Below are positions 11,028 to 21,560 of a DNA stretch of 64,000 nt, piece by piece. This DNA is from Acanthosepion esculentum (lineage: Eukaryota > Mollusca > Cephalopoda > Sepiida > Sepiidae), in contig OZ038479.1 in assembly GCA_964036315.1 (NCBI GenBank), positions 58,684,746-58,748,745 on the forward strand. The letters are read 5' to 3'. Below the pieces are notes generated by a model. It was not told the DNA's origin and ran no database searches. It worked only from the letters and a program-made list of their open reading frames with translations. Positions within the stretch are counted from its first letter, which is position 1, and every line of letters begins with the position of its first letter. The position numbers and the translations under genes were made by a program.

Positions 11028-11812
11028 GTCGGAGTTGACTCCCTTAATTGTTCAAATTGTTCACTAGGGGACGCCCTCCCTACACTATCAATACTGGGCG
11101 ATTTCTTACCTCGTTCTCTTTTTCATTTTTCATTGTAAATACTCATTGGGGCTAGTTTTTTAAATTTTTAAATTGTTGTTTTATTCCACCTCCCCCTACA
11201 GACGATAAATTGTACATACGGGGACTAGTTAGTATTTTCATGGAGACATTGAGGTATTATGGTGGGTGTGGTGAGAAAGGTACTAAGAATGTGTTGCTTT
11301 GGTGCAAGGAATATTGTTAGTGTGATTGGGTCAGCGTTTGTGGTTAGCTAAGTTTAAAGTTAAGACAGATGACCGACCTTTTCCCCCTTCCCCTTTTCGG
11401 CCTTGTGCCACATATTCTGTTATCACAGAGTTAAATAAACTTTTTCATTTCTTCATTTTCAGCGAACACATCTACAATGTAAGCTCTCGCAGAAGATTGC
11501 GTTTTCACGTTTGTGGGAGACGTCATAAACCTTATACACACATAGACGTACGTACGAACATTTACCAAAAAACAAAAAACTCTTTACGTTCACACACAAA
11601 CACAAATGTTAATGTCTTATGTCTATTGTAAATTTTGTTGTTTAATACATATACTTGTTTGTATATACATATCGGTCTTGTTGGTTTTCTTTACACTTCT
11701 TTATGGTAGATTCAATCTTTGAGTCCGCCATGTTCTTGTGTAGTGGACCTTCTTCTAGCAGGAATAAACGCACGTGTTCCTAATTCACCAACACGTAAAC
11801 CCACGGTCTGCT
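11028..11812 (+). mobile_element. ~790-bp insertion, solo-LTR-like
   Basis: The paralog near 60720-60750 runs from 'gaccatg…ttttaaaat' directly into 'ttttatttaaatac'. Here the two parts are separated by about 790 bases of more balanced composition that begin TGTCGGAGTTGACTCCC. AATAAA-type signals occur near 11430 and 11762. The right boundary is uncertain by about 20 bases, and no clean target duplication or CA terminus was found. A solo LTR is therefore an inference. The frame at 11326-11631 inside it has no recognised motif. Confidence 0.4.
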
Positions 11813-12243
11813 AAAAAATAATACTTACGGTTTTATTTAAATACGTAAATATATTTTTTCATTTAAACTTATTTATTTTATATAAAACCACAATTTGTTT
11901 TGAAATTAGAGACCTTTTTTTAATTATTTATAATTCGTTTTTCCAAGCTCTTTTTCTCTCTCGGTAAGTCCGTGCGTGGTGCTAACTAATTGATAGCAAT
12001 CAATGTCTTCCGTTTCGTCTTGCTCTATAATTCCCCATGTTAGAATTAATTCATCTCTAATGTGAATATTAATTCTGATTAAATAAGTTTTCAATAAAAT
12101 TTGTATTTCATCTGAATTATGCTTTCTGAATAAAAGTGAGGGACTTCGTATCAGAGATTCGGGCATTGAGTGCTTAACGCTGTTAGTTGACGAAAAGAAA
12201 TGTCAGGCATTTATTATTTAGAACATTACCCCCCCCCCTTAAA
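11813..12243. repeat. Continuation of long dispersed block
   Basis: It is paralogous to 60740-61090, 57230-57530 and 29830-30005. The shared strings include 'caataaaatt', 'gctttctgaa' and 'gtcaggc'. A small minus frame at 11924-12166 is not conserved as protein in the other copies and is not called. Confidence 0.6.
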
Positions 12244-12506
12244 TGGGAGGAACAGTGGAGTAATGGATAGCGGACCGGATTGAGGACTCTGAGAGCCGAG
12301 TTCGAATTCCACTCGAATCCATTTTTAATTTTAACCCTCTCTAGCAGGACAGGCCGGGTTCAGTAGCCTTGGATGGCAACTGGTCGACCGCAGAAAGAAA
12401 TGGCAATCTACTGCAGGAAAAATCTGCCTCGTCAGTCATGTATCGAAAGATACATAATCGCCTACGCGTGTACCACGCATGGCGCATAAGTTACTGACTG
12501 ACCCTT
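12244..12506 (+). mobile_element. tRNA-derived SINE
   Basis: The head has an A-box-like 'gtggagtaatggatagcgg' and a B-box-like 'gagttcgaattcc'. The 'aatggatagcg' D-arm text recalls tRNA-Arg, though that assignment is tentative. A ~190-base GC-balanced body follows, ending near 'gttactgactgaccc'. Paralogs at 30000 and 61100 pass from the 'gtcaggc' module to the 'aatcc…aagg' module without this sequence, so its limits are known to roughly 10 bases. Confidence 0.65.
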
Positions 12507-13211
12507 TAAATCCCAAGATATCTAAGGATTTTAAAACACAAGGAACCAAATTTTATCTTACACCGCTTCATACCCTTCGCTTTTAAGACTATCAAGCAAA
12601 TTTTTTTCTCAAAAGAAATTTCATATTTGTACAGTATTTTTTCATTTCTTAATTCTTTTTTTTCTTTCATTTGTTTCATCTTAGACATTATGAACTAAAC
12701 GAACAATACAAAAATTGGGCAGGTTGATTGGAAATCCCAGCAAAATCATTTGCAGACAAAGAAGTAATCTTAAATGTAATCCCATTTTGTTTTTCTCATT
12801 GAATTTCTAGTCTGAAAGGTAAGTGTTAGAATATAAAAAAAAACAAAGAATTCATTATTTAATTGATTTGTAATTTTCTTAGTAATAACAAAAAAAATGA
12901 AAGTAAATTTAGTTACAATTTTATCTTCTCAGAAACTGATAAAAGAGATGATTACATTTTTTTTTATTTTGAAATTGTTTTTCATATTTTTTCAATTTAA
13001 AATTTTCATGTTTAAATTTCAGTGGATTATTTTATAGATGAAAGATTATGATATAAAAAATATATTTTTAGCTGGATGCCATTCATTACTACGATTTTGC
13101 TAAATAATGTTTTTAGGCCAAAACTCTTTTCTTTCGCATTTACAGAGTGGAGTCTTGTCATTTTTTTTCATTTTAAGGTTTCTTCCTTTAAATAATTTAA
13201 TTTGTAAAATA
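12507..13211. repeat. Continuation of long dispersed block, target of BEL/Pao insertion
   Basis: Landmarks 'tatcttacaccgctt', 'caatacaaaaattgggcagg', 'atttgcagacaaagaa', 'gaaaggtaagtg' and 'aaatatatttttagctgg' recur in order at 30030-30600, 57580-58250 and 61140-61720. The 'atatttttagctgg' module alone occurs six or more times in the window. This copy breaks off at 13211 where the BEL/Pao LTR starts and resumes at about 17434. Confidence 0.7.
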
Positions 13212-13701
13212 TGTCGAGAAAGTTGCATCTCTTCTTGACAAAGAGTGAGGTCCAGGTCAGGTGAAGCAGTCGGGTCGGTTCCAAGGTAGTGTCTTACGAA
13301 AATACTGCCTCGGTTTTGCAACCTTGACACCTGTCAAGGATAACAATAATTGAAATGTATCAAAATTGTAGTTATCTAGCAGAGAAGCTTGAAGGAATAG
13401 TTGCTGTCCTTGTAACATTGATTGGTGGCAGCCTATTTCTTTAGTAACATGTCCCTTTCAGTAACAATTGTGTATTAATTAGTCTGACAATGGACACATA
13501 ATTGTTTAACTCAAAAATCAAACTGCTAGTAAGTGGTGGAGGGAAAGCCTTTTTTATAACACTGACAAGCCGCTCTCACCACTACATCCGTACAAAGCTA
13601 TAGTTTTGTGAGGTACACCTTATTTGTCACAATATGCTAATGCACAGGACCTACTAACTGACTGCTGTCCCATGTGGCAAGAAAACCCCCTCTTTTTTCC
13701 A
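13212..13701 (-). repeat. BEL/Pao 3' LTR
   Basis: On the plus strand it runs from TGTCGAGAAAGTTGC to about CCA. It shares 'caataattgaaatgtatca', 'ctatagttttgtgaggtaca' and 'ccttttttataaca' with 16919-17433. It is the 3' LTR because the coding strand is minus. Confidence 0.75.
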
Positions 13702-13752
13702 CAAATTCCCCATAGAAAATGTCATTCTTCATATTAATGGTAACAGTCCTGC

Positions 13753-13755
<3 letters not shown>

Positions 13756-13788
<33 letters not shown>
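13756..13788. repeat. (TA)n microsatellite
   Basis: This is a pure TA run of about 33 bases inside the BEL/Pao element, downstream (element sense) of the PHD finger. Confidence 0.9.
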
Positions 13789-13837
13789 TGGAAGCTTGAA
13801 AATCCCTAGATCTACCCCACCATCTCTTACGAGGCAT

Positions 13838-13979
13838 GCATGTTAGGCAGTACCATTTCTGTTTTTGCAGAGGGTCTACTGACAGCCCCACACACTCGAA
13901 ATGATACCAGTCCTTGCATTCGTCATATGCAATCATTTCTCTTTCATCCTCTGGTTTTTCCATAACCAGGGCAAATCCA
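13838..13979 (-). pseudogene. PHD finger at C-terminus of BEL/Pao pol (two Cys lost)
   Basis: Read on the minus strand, the stretch has the spacing of a C4HC3 PHD zinc finger. It has I-C-P-G-Y, then D-E-C-K-D-W-Y-H-F-E-C, then W-Y-C-L-T-C. Two expected cysteines are tyrosines (the fourth residue of C-P-G-Y and the residue before D-E-C), each explainable by a G-to-A change. A one-base shift near 13963 separates the first part from the rest. It follows the BEL C-terminal domain within the same element. PHD fingers bind histone H3 tails, so an intact version could influence integration-site choice; that role is inference. Confidence 0.7.
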
Positions 13980-13989
13980 AATTATGGCG

Positions 13990-15580
13990 TCATTCAGTTC
14001 GGAGTGGACTACTGCTGGTCGATTATCACTTCCAGTAAGTGTCTTCATGTTGGGTGTTTCCATTTCAGATGAATTTGACAGAGGAGGATCAAGCTCCTCT
14101 ACATCAACTGGAGATACTGAGAGTTCCCAGGGGAAAAGGTGCTTCAGCAAATGTCTTTGTATGGCATCATCACTTTTATTTACTTGGGCTGACCTAATCA
14201 ATCCATCATCTCCTGGGAACTTTCTAGATTCTCCCCAGAACCCAGAAGGGCCTAGGTTTCAATGGGGTCCCCAGCAGCACAACGCCTCCAACTTTTGATT
14301 TTTGAAATGAAGTTGGTGGACAGACCAGGGACACTTCCTGAGGATTAATACCATCCTCATACCATAGCTTTCTAAATGTTCCCAAATATTCATTTCTGTC
14401 AGCCATATTTTGTACGAGTCATCTCCTGCTGGGTGTAATGGCAGTCCAGCCCCTTAGTCACCTTCAACATTAAGCCCTGGCTTTTGTTTGGATGCAGAAA
14501 ACCATTCGGAGTGATTGCTTCTACACTTTGACCACCCAATCCCCGGGGGTATGTTAAAGGCCTATTATTCAGGGCCTTCTGCATGTCTGAAATTAAAGTC
14601 AGTGAAAATAATTGACCCTACTTCTGCCGATGGTCTTCTATAGGCAGGTTTTCATCATTTTGATCATTTGTTCTCAGGTGCCACTGAACCAGGCTGAATA
14701 AAGGTGTGTGTGTGTGTGGGGGGGTCATCTGGTGATTGATATTGCATGCCCGAAACTTTTTCTGGAATTCACGAAAGGAAATCAAGTTGATAAATCACTG
14801 GCCGCTATCTAAAAACATTTTAGCATTATCATTAAAAATGGTAGCAAGTACACCATTCAGGTTGATAAAGTGAATAAACACTTGAAAAAAATGATAATAT
14901 ATTTATATCAGGAACCAGTTGTATATGAACAGCCCTGACATTGAGACAAGTAAATATCAATATATACATTTTCTTTTTGTCCTCTTTGACATCCTTGACC
15001 CAGATATGTCCGGTGAAGTCAACCCCAGTATAGTGAAATAGGTTTTCTAAATTCACTCTGGAGCAAGGCAAACTGAGAACACTTGGTTGCAAAAAAAGGT
15101 GTGGAATTGTATCTTCTGCATGTGGCACACTGGCTTATTGTAATCTTCACCGCTTGTCTGATCTGAGGAATCCAATAACTAGCAAGTCGTATTTGTGTGG
15201 AGACCACACCTAAATACATTCATCCAGTGTGACAATCCAGTATAATTAGTCTTGTGAGGGAGTGTTTTTTCCCTAACAACACTGTATTTTTTTGCTGCAT
15301 GTTTATGGTACAGGGTTTTATCAATCCTTCTGCCCAAGCATATAATGCCATCATTGTCCAGGAAAAGACTGAATTGTACTACCAAATCTAGTGCCCTTTT
15401 TTCTGTCCCAAGGAACGTTTTTATAGTTAAGTCACAATTGTGAATTAGAAATTGGTCACAATTTAAAGACACTAATACTTCCTGAGACAGATAGGTCCTT
15501 TGACTGCCAGTATCCAGCAAACAATTTACAGCAATATTTCTGCTCCCCAGGGAAAACATTACACTTATTATTTGGGGCAA
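13990..15580 (-). pseudogene. BEL/Pao protease-integrase remnant
   Basis: Reading the minus strand from 15580 down, L-L-D-T-G-S-Q-R-T-Y is the BEL-type aspartic protease site. Near 15360 the text changes to an integrase N-terminal region (I-C-L-G-R). A zinc-domain segment follows, with S-Y-W-I-P-Q-I-R-Q and Q-C-A-T-C-R-R near 15100-15170. After a frameshift, H-Y-T-G-V-D-F-T-G carries the first catalytic Asp (about 15040), and N-D-N-A-K near 14810 carries the second. A-L-N-N-R-P-L-T-Y near 14570 and L-K-P-R-P-F-W-V-L-G-R-I near 14235 are typical of the BEL integrase C-terminal domain. The frame is broken at least four times. RT and RNase H are absent. Confidence 0.8.
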
Positions 15581-15639
15581 AAATCACACTTGAACAGTGT
15601 GGTGTGGATATTATAATAAGTATGTGAATTTCTTATTAA

Positions 15640-16914
15640 ACATGGCGTCTACTTGTTTATGTGCATTGCAAAGAAGACAACTCTCTCTGGTTTGCCTTTT
15701 TAGTGGACACATATTTCCCATGTGTCTGCTGCTGGTACAAAAGAAACATAACCTCAGTACCTTACGTTAGGCGATACAGCTTTCTGTCATAGCATAAATT
15801 TTACATGCCGCATTTGAATGACCAATTGTGTGACAAAAGTTGCAGAATTTTTTTCATGGTTGGTAAGTAGTACTTTCTACAATGTCCACAGAAAAATTCC
15901 CTAATGCCAACGGTGTCTTCCTACTGTAGGTAGCCCTGGCACTTTGAAGCAAGGTTTCCTCCATGTTCTCGGTGGATTCAAGGGGGAAATTCCTTTTATT
16001 TTTAACTGTTTAATTGCTTCTCCAGTTTCTCAAAGGGCGATACTTTTTTCCTGAAAGAAGGATTAATTCTCCATTTACTTCTTTAGGGAATTTATTATAT
16101 AAAATTTGTGCCATTAATTTGGCTTCCCCTTCTTCATCATCTGAAAAATCACAATGAAATGAATTTCACAATTCCTAAAGCCTGGACAATGTTCTAGTAA
16201 TGAAGTCAGACAGGTCTGAATGTATTCTGTCTTTTTTCGGTATATAATCAAGAATTTCTTGAAATAAAAATGTACTGTTTCTTCTATGTCCAAAAATTAT
16301 TTTTTTAATATACTTAAGGCAACTCTGTAATTTACATTGTAGTTTATTAGGTGTAGCACTGTATTAAAAAATTTAATTTATCGGATCATTTTCATGCCAG
16401 CCACACAATTCTCAAAACAAGATAAAAAATTCATGAAAGTCATTTTATCTTTTTCCAGTCCAGTAAATGAGGTTGCTGCTCTTTCTGCCATTAACAGAGG
16501 TGAATGGCTGTCTGGAAGCATGTACCCAAATTTTGTAGCCATGCTGATTTCATCTGGCTTACAGAGAGCAGTTTGGAGGTTGTTCAATTCCAGCTGTATC
16601 TCTATTTGATAGTGAAATGATTCCTCAATACTTTTAAGCAAATCCATTTAATTTTCCTCTGACTGCAATAAAAGTTTTAATTTGACGATAGCTATTTCAA
16701 GCTCCATTAACCACTCCTTGGCTTTTTGACGAAAGTAGGCAAATGCCTGAGGTGTTGCATTGTCTTTTAATTTCAATTGTCTTAACGTTACATTTATTTT
16801 CTTCTTTACCAATTGGCAACAGCTAACCAGGTTTTCTTTCATGTCATCTATGCTGTCTTGAACTTCATAACTCACAATATAATGCCCAACATGGGTGCGT
16901 GCAAGTATTTTCAC
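15640..16914 (-). pseudogene. BEL/Pao Gag remnant with two zinc knuckles
   Basis: The frame starts at the edge of the 5' LTR. Residues 1-88 are Lys/Glu-rich and coiled-coil-like and end at a TAA (16648-16650). The same frame continues at once for 89 codons, ending with F-M-N-F-L-S-C-F-E-N-C-V-A-G-M-K, a segment typical of BEL Gags. Later frames hold N-Y-R-V-A-L-S-I-L-K-K near 16320. Two CX2CX4HX4C knuckles follow: C-N-F-C…H…C near 15800-15845 and C-F-F-C…H…C near 15705-15750. Several frameshifts separate these parts. Confidence 0.7.
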
Positions 16915-16918
16915 AATG

Positions 16919-17433
16919 TGTCAAGAAAGTTGCGTTTCTTCTCAATAAAGATTGGGGTCTGGGTCAGAATAAGCAGTTGGGTCGGTTTCCCGGCAGTGTT
17001 TTGTGAAAATACTGCATTGGTTTCATGACCTCAACACCTGTCAAGGATCTATTAACAATAATTGAAATGTATCACAATTATGGCTATCTAGCAGAGACAC
17101 TCAGAGGCATAGTTGCTGTCCTAGTAACATTGGTTGGTGGCGGCCTATTTCTTCTCCCAATAGCGGCTTAGAAACAGGTGTTCATTTCAGTAACAATTGT
17201 GGATTAGTCTGACAATGGACACATGTTGGTTTAGCTAAGAACTCAAAAACTGAACTGCCAGCAAGTGAAGGAAGGAAAACCTTTTTTATAACATAGACTG
17301 ACTGCTCTCGCCAATACATCCAGGCACAAGGCTATAGTTTTGTGAGGTACACCTTATTTGCCATGATATGCTAATGCACTGGGCCTACCAACCAACTGCT
17401 GTCCTCTGCACAAAGACAACCCCATTTTTTTCA
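16919..17433 (-). repeat. BEL/Pao 5' LTR
   Basis: This is the partner of 13212-13701, with small indels. Flanking sequence from 17434 resumes the dispersed block ('gaattatagcagctg…aaagcaaaatcttt'). I found no convincing primer site next to it. Confidence 0.7.
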
Positions 17434-18542
17434 TAAATTATTCTAAGCTTGAATTATAGCAGCTGACTCCAGAAATATTTCTGATGAAAAGAAAATCAAA
17501 AATTGTTTCTAAAAGCAAAATCTTTATTCATTTCCAGCAATCATAAAGGAAATAAAATATAAATTATTTCCAAAATGTTGGATTATTTTAAAATGAAAAA
17601 TATATTTTTAGCTGGATGTTGTAACAATGATTTTGCTAAAGTGTAGGTATCTCCACAGATTTGTTAGCACAATGTAATACTTTTTATTAAAAAAAATTTT
17701 CAGAAGTAAAATATACTTCTCTGAAACTTTATTTGAGTAATCTTAACTGAGTTTAGTAGTCTAATATATAGAAGCGAATTTTTTAACACAGAGTTTGCCG
17801 TTTTGATTAGGTGCTAATTGACAGATTGAGAGCCGGAAGTTTATCAAATTTTTTCCCTATGGAGGACATCTATAAAAATTTATTGAGGAATATAACGTGA
17901 ACACTATTTTTACATAATTTTTCACTACACTGTAAATATAAAAATTTAGGAAAATATTCTCTGTAATCTAATGTTATATCAGATTTTAGGTACTTTAGCT
18001 TTAAATTTAGTAGAGTTATCACACTTATTTTTTTATAATATCTTATATGGACAGTTGTATTTACAAAAATTGGTACATTTATAAAAACACAAAAATTCTT
18101 TTTAAAATACTGGTGATTGCTGAAGTGTAGTAAGCTTTTCCATTTATGATTAGTAAATATAGTTTTTACTTAATAACAATATCACCTAATAGGTACAAAT
18201 TAATACAGAATTTTTAAAGATTTAAAACTTAATAAATTATTCTAATTAAATTTTTTTTAAATTAAATTCTTTTAAAAATTAATTATTCCTTGAAAATTTT
18301 TTTTCTCACTACAATAGTGTCCTTAATATATCTCATTCCCAAAGGCAATTAAAAGCTTTTCTAATTAAATAATATTTTTGCTTTTTACATTTTTTTTATT
18401 TTATGTTTGAGAGTAGATTTTCAGTAAATGGAGGTTCTGTTGTCCAAAAAAGAAAGTGACAATTTAAATTGTCCAAGGTGTTCTGCATATAACTAATATA
18501 AACATTAAGCAGTACAAAAATTAACTTCTCAAAATTTCATAA
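17434..18542. repeat. AT-rich background, paralog of 36600-37700
   Basis: Shared landmarks in order are 'tatggaca…tgtatttacaaaaa', 'agtgtagtaa', 'ttttacttaataacaatatca' and 'aatacagaatttttaaag'. A partly inverted copy lies at 62690-62850. No gene is seen. Confidence 0.6.
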
Positions 18543-18663
18543 AATTAAATAAAAGTGGGTGGAGGGTTAATTAATGAAAAAAATTTTTTTTAAAAACAAA
18601 ACATTTCTAAAATAATTTAATTAATTTCTGAATAAAGTTTGAATGTTTAATTAAAATCCAAAA
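18543..18663 (+). repeat. Near-identical direct repeat, copy 1
   Basis: The block starts 'attaaataaaagtgggtgg' and ends 'attaaaatccaaaa'. It matches 19431-19565 almost perfectly, apart from about 15 extra bases in the second copy. Such high identity contrasts with the diverged surroundings. Confidence 0.8.
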
Positions 18664-18943
18664 CTTATTTGATTTTTGCAAGAATTTTCAAATCAATGTG
18701 TGAAAGACACTAAAATTTGCTATGCTAATTTATAACTCAGCAACTGATGCAAGAAAAACAAAAATTTTAACCCCAATTTTGAACATTCTAAAAAGGATTA
18801 AAAAAAAATTTGATGATCAAAAAATCGTTTGTTTTTTCCTGTTACTAACAAGAAAGATTTTACTGATAAAACTTTGTTTTTATTAAGTTTTAGGTATTTT
18901 TTCATCATCTATGTAATTTTTTTAGTAGGTCTTTGGAGACACC

Positions 18944-18945
18944 TC

Positions 18946-18976
<31 letters not shown>

Positions 18977-18977
18977 G
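18944..18977. repeat. (TA)n(GA)n microsatellite
   Basis: A TA run passes into a GA run, inside a dispersed module whose other copies lie near 58420 and 63500. Confidence 0.85.
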
Positions 18978-19430
18978 TACCTCTCACAAAAAAGCGATAC
19001 CTAAGACTAAAATGCATTTTGAAAGATCAAATTTAATTAAAATTGATTGAAATTATTTTTTTTAAATCATTAAAATGGCTTCAAGTCAGCTGTATTGGCA
19101 AATCTGTCAACACAACATAATTCTCTTTATTAAAAAATATTTCAGAATGATAATTTTCCTAAACTATTTGAGGAAGATGAGCTGAATCTGATCTGAAACA
19201 AATATTACTTTGTCTTAAAAAGTGTTTTTAACAAAGAGATCAATGTTTTCATGATACATCTTCAACTATTTTAATATCTAATGAATAGAAAAAAAATTAT
19301 TTAAGATATCAAAATGCTTATAGTTATTATACATTTTTGTGAAGATAGGCTCATTTATATGTCAAACAAATTCTGATGGTAAAGCAATTTTGTTTCACTG
19401 CAAAATGTTTGATATTCACTGGCTGCTGCC

Positions 19431-19565
19431 AATTAAATAAAAGTGGGTGGAGGGTTAATTAATGAAAAAAATATTTTTACCAAGATTTTTTTAAAAACAA
19501 AACATTTCTAAAATAATTTAATTAATTTCTGAATAAAGTTTGAATGTTTAATTAAAATCCAAAAA
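19431..19565 (+). repeat. Near-identical direct repeat, copy 2 (inserted)
   Basis: This copy interrupts the zinc-finger gene's upstream intron between 'ggctgctgcc' and 'attacatgtatcta'. The paralog at 42450-42490 has a short unrelated spacer at that point. So it is a later insertion or a templated copy of 18543-18663. Confidence 0.7.
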
Positions 19566-19654
19566 TTACATGTATCTATCATAAAATTGACTGCTTTCAT
19601 ATATTATTTAGTACCTAAATTAATGTATCCTTTATTGCTTTTTGTTGTTCACAG

Positions 19655-20544
19655 AGGTCTGGTTGTACAAAAATCTCAATGGTTATTCAGAATTTCAATG
19701 AAGGAAAAGACATTTTCAATGAAGAAGAAAAATGTATTCTACAGTCTTCATGTAAAGTTTATGGATCTACATTTTCAAAAGCATGACAATGAACTTCAAC
19801 TGGCAAGAAATGATGTATTTTAACATGTGATGTGTGGTGTGCTTTTCTACAAAAACACATTTAGTGTTATATACAATTAAATAGGAGATATAGGCCATAT
19901 CCATGTGATCTTTGCTAATCTCGGTTGTGAAGTCAAATTTAATAGGCCACATGGAAACACACAGACAGAAAACAATATCTTGTGAATTTTGTGGATATGT
20001 ATTTACACGGAAGGCAAATTTAGTGAGACATATGCGAAAGCACATTGGAGAGAAATCTTGTGATGTTTCTGGATCTTCACAAAAGTTGCATTTAGTAAGT
20101 GGAGAGAAACCATATTCTTGTGAAGTTTGTGGATCTGCATTTTCACAGAAGTCAGATTTAGTCAGTCATGTGCGTACTCACACTGGAGAGAAACCATATT
20201 CTTGTGAAGTTTGTGGATATAGATTTTCACGGAAGTCAAGTTTGGTGATACATATACGAACACACACTAGAGAGAAACCATATTCTTGTGAAGTTTGTGG
20301 ATCTGCATTTTCACGGAAACCATATTTGGTGATACATATGAGAACACACACTGGAGAGAAACCATATACTTGTGAAGTTTGTGGATCTGTATTTTCACAG
20401 AAGCCTCATTTAGTCGTTCATATACGTACTCACACTGGAGAGAAACCTTATTTTTGTGATGTTTGTGATTCTTCATTTTCACGGAAATCATATTTGGATA
20501 GTCATATGCATACTCACCTTGGAGAGAAACCTTATTCTTGCTAA
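19655..20544 (+). pseudogene. C2H2 zinc-finger gene copy with broken splice acceptor
   Basis: Exon A (19655-19751) follows an acceptor 'ttgttgttcacag', starts coding at ATG 19679 and ends at a GTAAAG donor, phase 1. The finger exon begins at 19925 and keeps frame. However, the acceptor that reads CTCAG in the paralog at 42763 reads CTCGG here, so splicing should fail. The finger exon encodes one finger, then a collapsed finger (S-C-D-V-S-G-S-S), then five good C2H2 fingers with TGEKPY-type linkers, and stops at TAA 20542-20544. Residues at helix positions -1/2/3/6 read R/A/N/R, Q/S/D/S, R/S/S/I, R/P/Y/I, Q/P/H/V and R/S/Y/S. It would be a nuclear DNA-binding protein. I call it a probable pseudogene. 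Confidence 0.75.
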
Positions 20545-21560
20545 ATTTGCACATTTGCATTTTCATGGAAGTCAGATTTGGTGGGCCATATGTTCATACA
20601 TTGCTGGGAATCAATATTGTTGTGATATTTGTGAATCTGCATTTACAGACAAGTGTAGCATTCCATGTGTGAATACACAGTGGGAGAAACCATATTCTTA
20701 TGATGTTTGTGCATCTGCATTTATAGTCAATTTTAGTGCTCCATATGCAAATACAAATTGGAGATTAACCATATATGTGTTGGGGTTGTTGGTTTGTATT
20801 TTCCTACAAGTTAATTATAGTGAAGCATATGCGCACACACACCTGAGAGAGACCATATTCTTGTGAACTTTGTGTATCTGCTTTTACACAGATATCAACT
20901 TTGGTGATCCATATGTGTGTCATATGAAAAACACTGGAGAAAAACTACATTCTTATGATGTTTATGGATCTACGTTTTCACGGAAGTTAAATTTAGTCTT
21001 TCATATGTGTACTCACACCGGAGAGAAACTGTATTGTTATGATGTTTGTGAATTTGCATTTACAGACAGGTCAAGTTTAATGGGCCATATGTAAAGACAC
21101 ACTTGAAGAGAAACCACACTCTTGTGAAATTTGTAGATCTATATTTTCACAAAAGTTAAATTTGGGGATCTATATGTGTCATGATGAAACACTGGAGGAA
21201 AACTGTTCTTTTGATGTTTGTAGATCTGCAGTTTTGGTCAAGTTTAGTGAAACATGCAAATACACACTAGTTAGAACTTAGTTATGATGAAACTTATGCA
21301 ATGACACACTGGAGAGAGCCTAGATCATTGTGAACTTTGTGGGTCTGCATTTACATGAAAGTCAAGTTTGCTGAGGCATATTCAGACACACTCGAGAGAA
21401 ACTATATTCTTGGGAACTTTATGGATTATCATTTTTCGGGAAGTCATATTTGGTGAGATATGTTTTGTTTTTTGATCTGCATTTTCATGGAATTCATATT
21501 TGGTGAGGCACCTGTGTATACACTCTGGAGAAAAAATATTCTTGTGATGTTTGATTATAT
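20545..21560 (+). pseudogene. Decayed zinc-finger repeats downstream
   Basis: Finger text continues for about 1 kb after the stop with many stops and frameshifts. Recognisable scraps are T-G-E-K-L near 21020, H-M-C-T-H-T-G near 21005, and repeated 'tgtggatctgcatttt' and 'ggagagaaac' words. The ancestral array was therefore at least about twice as long. Confidence 0.75.

Larger units (their letters stand above)
13212..17433 (-). mobile_element. Decayed BEL/Pao retrotransposon lacking RT
   Basis: Two LTR-like repeats (13212-13701 and 16919-17433, both starting TGTC-AGAAAGTTGC on the plus strand) bound about 3.2 kb of internal sequence. The minus strand encodes Gag with two CCHC knuckles, an aspartic protease of the BEL type, integrase, the C-terminal BEL domain and a PHD finger. 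RT and RNase H are missing: the protease text passes directly into the integrase N-terminus near 15360. There are frameshifts and stops throughout. The LTRs differ by roughly 10-15% by eye, so the insertion is old. The dispersed repeat it interrupts is continuous at 58250 and 61740. Confidence 0.85.
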
